NCBI GenBank assembly: GCA_022710975.1
Contig: JAKLGA010000015.1
Location: 62,001-126,000, forward strand
Reading direction: 5' to 3'
Source: Myxococcota bacterium
GTDB lineage: Bacteria > Myxococcota > B64-G9
Length of the DNA: 64,000 nt
Positions 60,254 through 64,000 of this stretch are shown here, piece by piece. A program made the position numbers and the translations under genes. Below the pieces are notes generated by a model. It was given only the letters and a program-made list of their open reading frames with translations, had not been told where the DNA came from and ran no database searches. The number at the start of each line of letters is the position of its first letter. Position 1 is the first letter of the stretch.

Positions 60254-61342
60254 ATGCACCGGCTGGAGCTGCTCTTCCGGCGCGCGGAGCGCGTCGAGGT
60301 CCTGGTGGGTGCGGGCGCCTGGGAGGCCCTGCCCGGGCTATGGCGACCGGAGTGGCGCCAGGCCGCGCTGATCGGCGACAGCCGGGTCATGTCGCTCTTC
60401 GGCGCGCGGCTCGAGGCGCTGCTCGGAGCGCGGGTGGGCGCGCTGCACCCGCTGTCCTTCCCCCCCGGCGAGGCGCACAAGACCCGGGACACCAAGCAGC
60501 GGCTCGAGGACGCGCTGCTCGAGGCCGGCCTCGATCGAGGCGGAGTCGTGGTGGCGGTCGGCGGCGGCCTGAGCCTGGACGTGGCCGGCTTCCTGGCCGC
60601 CACCTACCAGCGCGGGCTGCCGTGGCTGGCGCTGCCCACGACGCTCTTGGCCCAGGTGGACGCGGCCGTGGGCGGCAAGGTGGGGGTGAACACCCCGCGG
60701 GGCAAGAACCTGGTGGGCGCCTTCCACCAGCCGAGCGCGGTGCTGGTGGAGCCCGCGGTGCTCGAGGACCTGCCGCCCGAGGTGTGGCGCGACGGGCTGG
60801 CCGAGCTGGTGAAGCACGCGCTGCTGGCCGACGCCGGGCTGTTCGCCCGCCTGGAGGCCGAGGCCGAGCGCCTACGCCTCCCGTGCGTCCCGGAGGACGG
60901 CCTGCTGGCCCGGGCGCTGGCCATCAAGGCCGAGGTGGTGCAGGCGGACGAGCGCGAGGACGACCGGCGCATGGTGCTCAACCTGGGGCACACGGTGGCC
61001 CACGCGGTGGAGGCGGCCACGCGCCACGCCTGGAGCCACGGGCGGGCGGTGGCCTGCGGCCTGCGGGTCGAGCTCCGCCTGGCCGAGCGGCGCACGGGCT
61101 TCCCGGCCGGGGAGCGCGCCCGGGTGGACCGGCTGCTCGAGCAGCTGGGCTTCCCGCCCGAGGCGCCCGGTCCGGCCTCCGAGGTGCTGGCCTGGGCCGC
61201 CGCGGACAAGAAGCGCCGCGGCGGGCAGCTCGGCCTGGCGCTGCCCGAGGCGCTCGGGCGCATGGCCACCCGGGACGGGCGCTACGCCCTGGTGGTCCAA
61301 CCCGGCGAGCTGGAGGCGGCGTGGGCGGCGACATTTGCGTGA
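60254..61342 (+). CDS. aroB: 3-Dehydroquinate synthase
   Basis: A 362-residue NAD- and metal-dependent enzyme converting DAHP to 3-dehydroquinate. Motifs: VVAVGGGLSLDVAGFLAATY (NAD loop), LPTTLLAQVDAAVGGKVGVN, RDGLAELVKHALL (metal Glu) and LNLGHTVAHAVE with HGRAVACGL (metal His). It follows the NtrC-type regulator gene by 13 nt and begins a run of overlapping shikimate genes, so it may be read through from the isoprenoid operon. Confidence 0.95.
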   Translation: MHRLELLFRRAERVEVLVGAGAWEALPGLWRPEWRQAALIGDSRVMSLFGARLEALLGARVGALHPLSFPPGEAHKTRDTKQRLEDALLEAGLDRGGVVVAVGGGLSLDVAGFLAATYQRGLPWLALPTTLLAQVDAAVGGKVGVNTPRGKNLVGAFHQPSAVLVEPAVLEDLPPEVWRDGLAELVKHALLADAGLFARLEAEAERLRLPCVPEDGLLARALAIKAEVVQADEREDDRRMVLNLGHTVAHAVEAATRHAWSHGRAVACGLRVELRLAERRTGFPAGERARVDRLLEQLGFPPEAPGPASEVLAWAAADKKRRGGQLGLALPEALGRMATRDGRYALVVQPGELEAAWAATFA

Positions 61343-61983
61343 GCCTGCGGCCGCCCACGTTGGCGGCCGCCCGGGCGGCGCTCGCGGCCCTGGCGGCCGA
61401 GGGGCTGCGCCTGGCCGAGCTGCGCCTGGACGACCTCGCGGCCTCGCCCGCCGAGGTGCGCGCGCTGTGCGGCGCCCCGCTGGCGCTGGTGGCCACCTGC
61501 CGGCCGGGAGGCGCCGCCTCCGGCCGGCGCGCCGAGCTGCTCGAAGCGGCCCTGGCGGGCGGCGCGGCCTTCCTCGATCTCGAGCTGGAGACGCCGCCGT
61601 CCGAGCGCGCGCCGCTCGTCGCCCTGGCCCGCGGGCTGGGGCGCAAGCTGATCGTGTCCTCCCACGACCACGCGGGCACGCCGCCGGCCGCGGAGCTCGC
61701 GCGGCGCCGGGAGGCCTGCTTCGAGGCCGGGGCCGACGTGGCCAAGCTCGCCTGCCTGGTGCGCGCGCCGCTGGACAACCTGCGCCTGCTCGCCCTGCTC
61801 GACGATCCGCGCCCGGTGGTGGTGGCCGGCATGGGGCCGCTGGGCCGGGTGAGCCGGGTGCTGGCTCCGCTGCTGGGCGCGCCCTTCACCTACGCCTCCG
61901 CCGCCCCGGGCCAGGAGACGGCCCCGGGCCAGCTCGACCACCGCGCGCTGCGCAGGCTGCTGGAGGAGTTAGGCCGTGCCTGA
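61321..61983 (+). CDS. aroD: Type I 3-dehydroquinate dehydratase
   Basis: A 220-residue Schiff-base dehydratase; GTG 61321 lies within the aroB 3' end (22-bp overlap) with a GGAGG upstream. It converts 3-dehydroquinate to 3-dehydroshikimate. The catalytic pair is visible: His in IVSSHDH and the Schiff-base Lys in DVAKLACLV. LAELRLDDLA and ATCRPGG are family strands. It overlaps the next gene by 8 bp. Confidence 0.92.
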   Translation: MGGDICVSLRPPTLAAARAALAALAAEGLRLAELRLDDLAASPAEVRALCGAPLALVATCRPGGAASGRRAELLEAALAGGAAFLDLELETPPSERAPLVALARGLGRKLIVSSHDHAGTPPAAELARRREACFEAGADVAKLACLVRAPLDNLRLLALLDDPRPVVVAGMGPLGRVSRVLAPLLGAPFTYASAAPGQETAPGQLDHRALRRLLEELGRA

Positions 61984-63274
61984 GCGCGCCGCCCGCTTCG
62001 CCGTGCTGGGCGATCCGATCCTGCACAGCCGCAGCCCGGAGCTCTACCGGGCCGCGTTCGCCGCCCGCGGCCGCGCGGACGCCTACACCCGCGTGCTGTG
62101 CGGCCAGGCGGGCCGGGCCGTGGAGCTGGTGCGCGGCCTGGGGCTCTCGGGGGCGAACGTCACCAGCCCGCTCAAGGAGGCGCTGGCCGGGCGCGTGGAC
62201 CGGCTGGAGGGCGCGGCCGCGCGGCTCGGGGCGGTCAACACGCTGGTCGTCCGCGCGGGCCGGCTGATCGGCCACGACACCGATCCGGACGGGGTGCGGG
62301 GCGCCCTGCGCGAGGCCGGCGTGGCCCTGCCGGGCCGGCGCGCCGTCGTGCTGGGCGCGGGCGGCGCCGGGCTGAGCGCGGCCCTGGCGCTGGTCGAGGC
62401 CGGGGCCAGGGTGACGCTGCTGAGCCGCACACCCGGGCGGGCCGCCGCCGCCGCCGCGCGGGTGGGCGCGGCGCACGCCCCGCTCGCGGACGCGCGCGCG
62501 CAGCTCGCCGGGGCCGAGCTGGTGGTGGGCTGCCTGCCACGCACGGCCGCGGCGCCCGAGCCCGGCTGGCTGGCGCCCACGGCGACGGTGCTGGACGCCA
62601 ACTACCCGGACGGGGCCCTGGAGCGCGCGGCCCGGGCGCGGGGCTGCCGGGTGGTCCCGGGCCTGGGCTGGCTGCTGCACCAGGCGGCCGCCGCCCACGC
62701 CCTGCTCCTGGAGGAGCCGGCGCCGCTCCAGGAGATGCGCGCCGCGCTGGCCGCGCCCGCCGCCGCGCGCGGGCCGTGGCTCTCCCTGGTGGGCTTCATG
62801 GGAGCGGGCAAGAGCAGCCTGGCCGCGCTCCTGGCCGAGCGTCTGGGCTGCGCCTGCGTCGATCTGGACCGGGACATCGAGGCCCGCGCCGGGCGCTCGA
62901 TCCCGCGCCTGTTCGCCGAGCAGGGCGAGCCCGGCTTCCGCGCCCTGGAGCGCGCGGCGCTCGCGGCCCTGCCGCTCGATCGGCGGCTGGTGCTCGCCTG
63001 CGGCGGTGGGGCGCCGCTGGACGAGGGCAACCGGGCCCGGCTGCGGGCCGGCGGCCCGGTGGTGTGGCTGTGGACGTCGCTCGCGACCGCGCTCGGCCGG
63101 GCGGGCGCCGGGGGCCGGCCGCTCCTCGAGGGCCGGTCGCCGGCGGAGCTCGAGGCGCTGTACGCCGCGCGCCTGGCCGCCTACGCCCGGGCGGCGGAGC
63201 TGGTGGTGGACGCCGAGCCGGCCGCAGGGCTGGTGGCGGAGAGGATCGCGGATGCGCTGGGTGCGGCCGGGTAA
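61976..63274 (+). CDS. aroE-aroK: Shikimate dehydrogenase - shikimate kinase fusion
   Basis: A 432-residue bifunctional protein from GTG 61976. Residues ~1-260 are AroE: SRSPELYRAAFAA, ANVTSPLKEAL (catalytic Lys), GAVNTLV, HDTDPDGVRGAL and NADP loop VLGAGGAGLSAALAL. Residues ~265-432 are AroK: Walker A GFMGAGKSSLA, DLDRDIEARAG and ACGGGAPLDEGNR. Together they turn 3-dehydroshikimate into shikimate-3-phosphate, consecutive steps between aroD upstream and aroA downstream. The fusion shortens the operon and could channel shikimate. Confidence 0.93.
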   Translation: MPERAARFAVLGDPILHSRSPELYRAAFAARGRADAYTRVLCGQAGRAVELVRGLGLSGANVTSPLKEALAGRVDRLEGAAARLGAVNTLVVRAGRLIGHDTDPDGVRGALREAGVALPGRRAVVLGAGGAGLSAALALVEAGARVTLLSRTPGRAAAAAARVGAAHAPLADARAQLAGAELVVGCLPRTAAAPEPGWLAPTATVLDANYPDGALERAARARGCRVVPGLGWLLHQAAAAHALLLEEPAPLQEMRAALAAPAAARGPWLSLVGFMGAGKSSLAALLAERLGCACVDLDRDIEARAGRSIPRLFAEQGEPGFRALERAALAALPLDRRLVLACGGGAPLDEGNRARLRAGGPVVWLWTSLATALGRAGAGGRPLLEGRSPAELEALYAARLAAYARAAELVVDAEPAAGLVAERIADALGAAG

Positions 63275-64000
63275 GCTGGGCGGACGGCTGCGGGCCCCGC
63301 CGTCCAAGAGCGTCACCCTGCGGGCGGTGGCCGCCGCCGCGCTGGCCGAGGGCACCTCCAGCCTGCTCGGACCCTCCACCTGCGACGACGCCCGCGCGGC
63401 CCTGGCGGCCGCCCGGGCCCTGGGCGCCGAGGTGGAGGAGCGCCCGGGCGAGTGGCGGCTGCGGGGTCTGGCCCGCGAGCCCGCGGCCGAGCTCACCTGC
63501 GGCGAGTCGGGCCTGTGCCTGCGCGCCTTCGCCTGCCTGGCCGCGCTCGGGCCGCGGCCCTGCCTGCTGCGGGCCGAGGGCAGCCTGCGGACCCGGCCGG
63601 TGGGCCCGCTGGAGGCGCCGCTACAGGCCCTGGGGGCGGCCTGCGAGACCGCCGCGGGCTTGCCCCCGGTGCGGGTGCGGGGGCCGCTGCGGGGCGGGCG
63701 CGCGCGTGTGGACGGGGCGCACACCTCCCAGCTCCTGACCGGGCTGCTGCTGGCCGCGCCGCGCTGCCCCGAGGACAGCCTGCTCGAGGTGACCCGCCTC
63801 GCCTCGGCCCCCTACGTGCGGCTCACGCTGGAGGTCCTGCAGGCCTTCGGGCTCGCGCTGGAGGCGGAGGCGGGGCTCACCCGCTTCCGCGTGCCGGGCG
63901 GCCAGCGCGCGCGGGCGGCGCGCCTGGAGGTCGAGGGCGACTGGTCCGGGGCGGCCTTCCCGCTGGTGCTGGGCGCGCTGGCAGGCCCCGTGGCCGTGGA
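63252..64000 (+). CDS. aroA: EPSP synthase (3-phosphoshikimate 1-carboxyvinyltransferase), 5' part
   Basis: ATG 63252 lies inside the aroE-aroK 3' end (23-bp overlap); the frame runs off the right window edge after ~249 residues. The N-terminus APPSKSVTLRAVAAAALAEG contains the shikimate-3-phosphate/PEP-binding Lys-Ser. CGESGLCLRAFACLAAL and LRTRPVGPLEAPLQALGA match the family repeats. DGAHTSQLLTGLLLAAP corresponds to the SSQ-type substrate loop, with His-Thr where the usual sequence is Ser-Ser. Confidence 0.92.
   Translation, partial: MRWVRPGKLGGRLRAPPSKSVTLRAVAAAALAEGTSSLLGPSTCDDARAALAAARALGAEVEERPGEWRLRGLAREPAAELTCGESGLCLRAFACLAALGPRPCLLRAEGSLRTRPVGPLEAPLQALGAACETAAGLPPVRVRGPLRGGRARVDGAHTSQLLTGLLLAAPRCPEDSLLEVTRLASAPYVRLTLEVLQAFGLALEAEAGLTRFRVPGGQRARAARLEVEGDWSGAAFPLVLGALAGPVAV

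Overview
The window is very GC-rich and densely packed, with many GTG/TTG starts and ATGA- or GTGA-type overlaps. It looks like a chromosomal segment of a Myxococcota (delta-proteobacterial) bacterium. Supporting traits are: GGCASAG C-terminal anchors resembling MYXO-CTERM; a TPR-bearing Ser/Thr kinase; EGF-like lipoproteins; a mevalonate-pathway isoprenoid supply; an oxidosqualene cyclase of the cycloartenol-synthase type; and sigma-54 regulation. The taxonomic call is an inference from gene content; no rRNA gene is present.

Layout. 1-2235: partial Ig-like lipoprotein, PHP-domain protein with a GGCASAG anchor, VOC protein. 2311-7682: three-gene molybdenum hydroxylase operon whose FAD subunit carries a GltD-like oxidoreductase nested inside it. 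7691-11572: Ser/Thr kinase and sigma factor. 11656-15273: a 1205-residue cell-wall hydrolase ORF joining an NlpC/P60 half to a GH25 lysozyme half with sorting signals in the middle. 15254-26056: nitroreductase, acyl-CoA dehydrogenase, a 2549-residue PUFA-type polyketide/secondary-lipid synthase and its phosphopantetheinyl transferase. 26066-39273: Sel1-like protein, AmpG-like MFS permease and an alpha-glucan locus (GH31 with CBM20, two GH13 lipoproteins, an EGF lipoprotein, a maltoporin-like porin). 39329-43236: accessory stretch with two toxin-antitoxin pairs, a cupin and two related secreted proteins, one frameshifted. 43249-45642: radical SAM protein with a Tat-exported proline-rich repeat protein. 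45890-60240: isoprenoid/sterol island. 60254-64000: shikimate operon aroB-aroD-aroEK-aroA (last gene cut by the window end).

The most interesting part is the isoprenoid island. HMG-CoA synthase, a divergent pair of operons (prenyltransferase-DAHP synthase-U32 protein-oxidosqualene cyclase on the minus strand; IPP isomerase-mevalonate kinase/HMG-CoA reductase fusion-squalene/phytoene synthase-NtrC-type regulator on the plus strand) and three sigma-54 -24/-12 promoter matches fit together. GTGCG-N4-CGCAC palindromes lie nearby. I infer a sigma-54-controlled mevalonate-to-triterpenoid regulon whose activator is encoded inside it. Mevalonate kinase and HMG-CoA reductase are one polypeptide. Squalene epoxidase, phosphomevalonate kinase and diphosphomevalonate decarboxylase are not in the window.

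No tRNA, rRNA, IS element or CRISPR array was seen, and no gene-free stretch exceeds about 275 bases.
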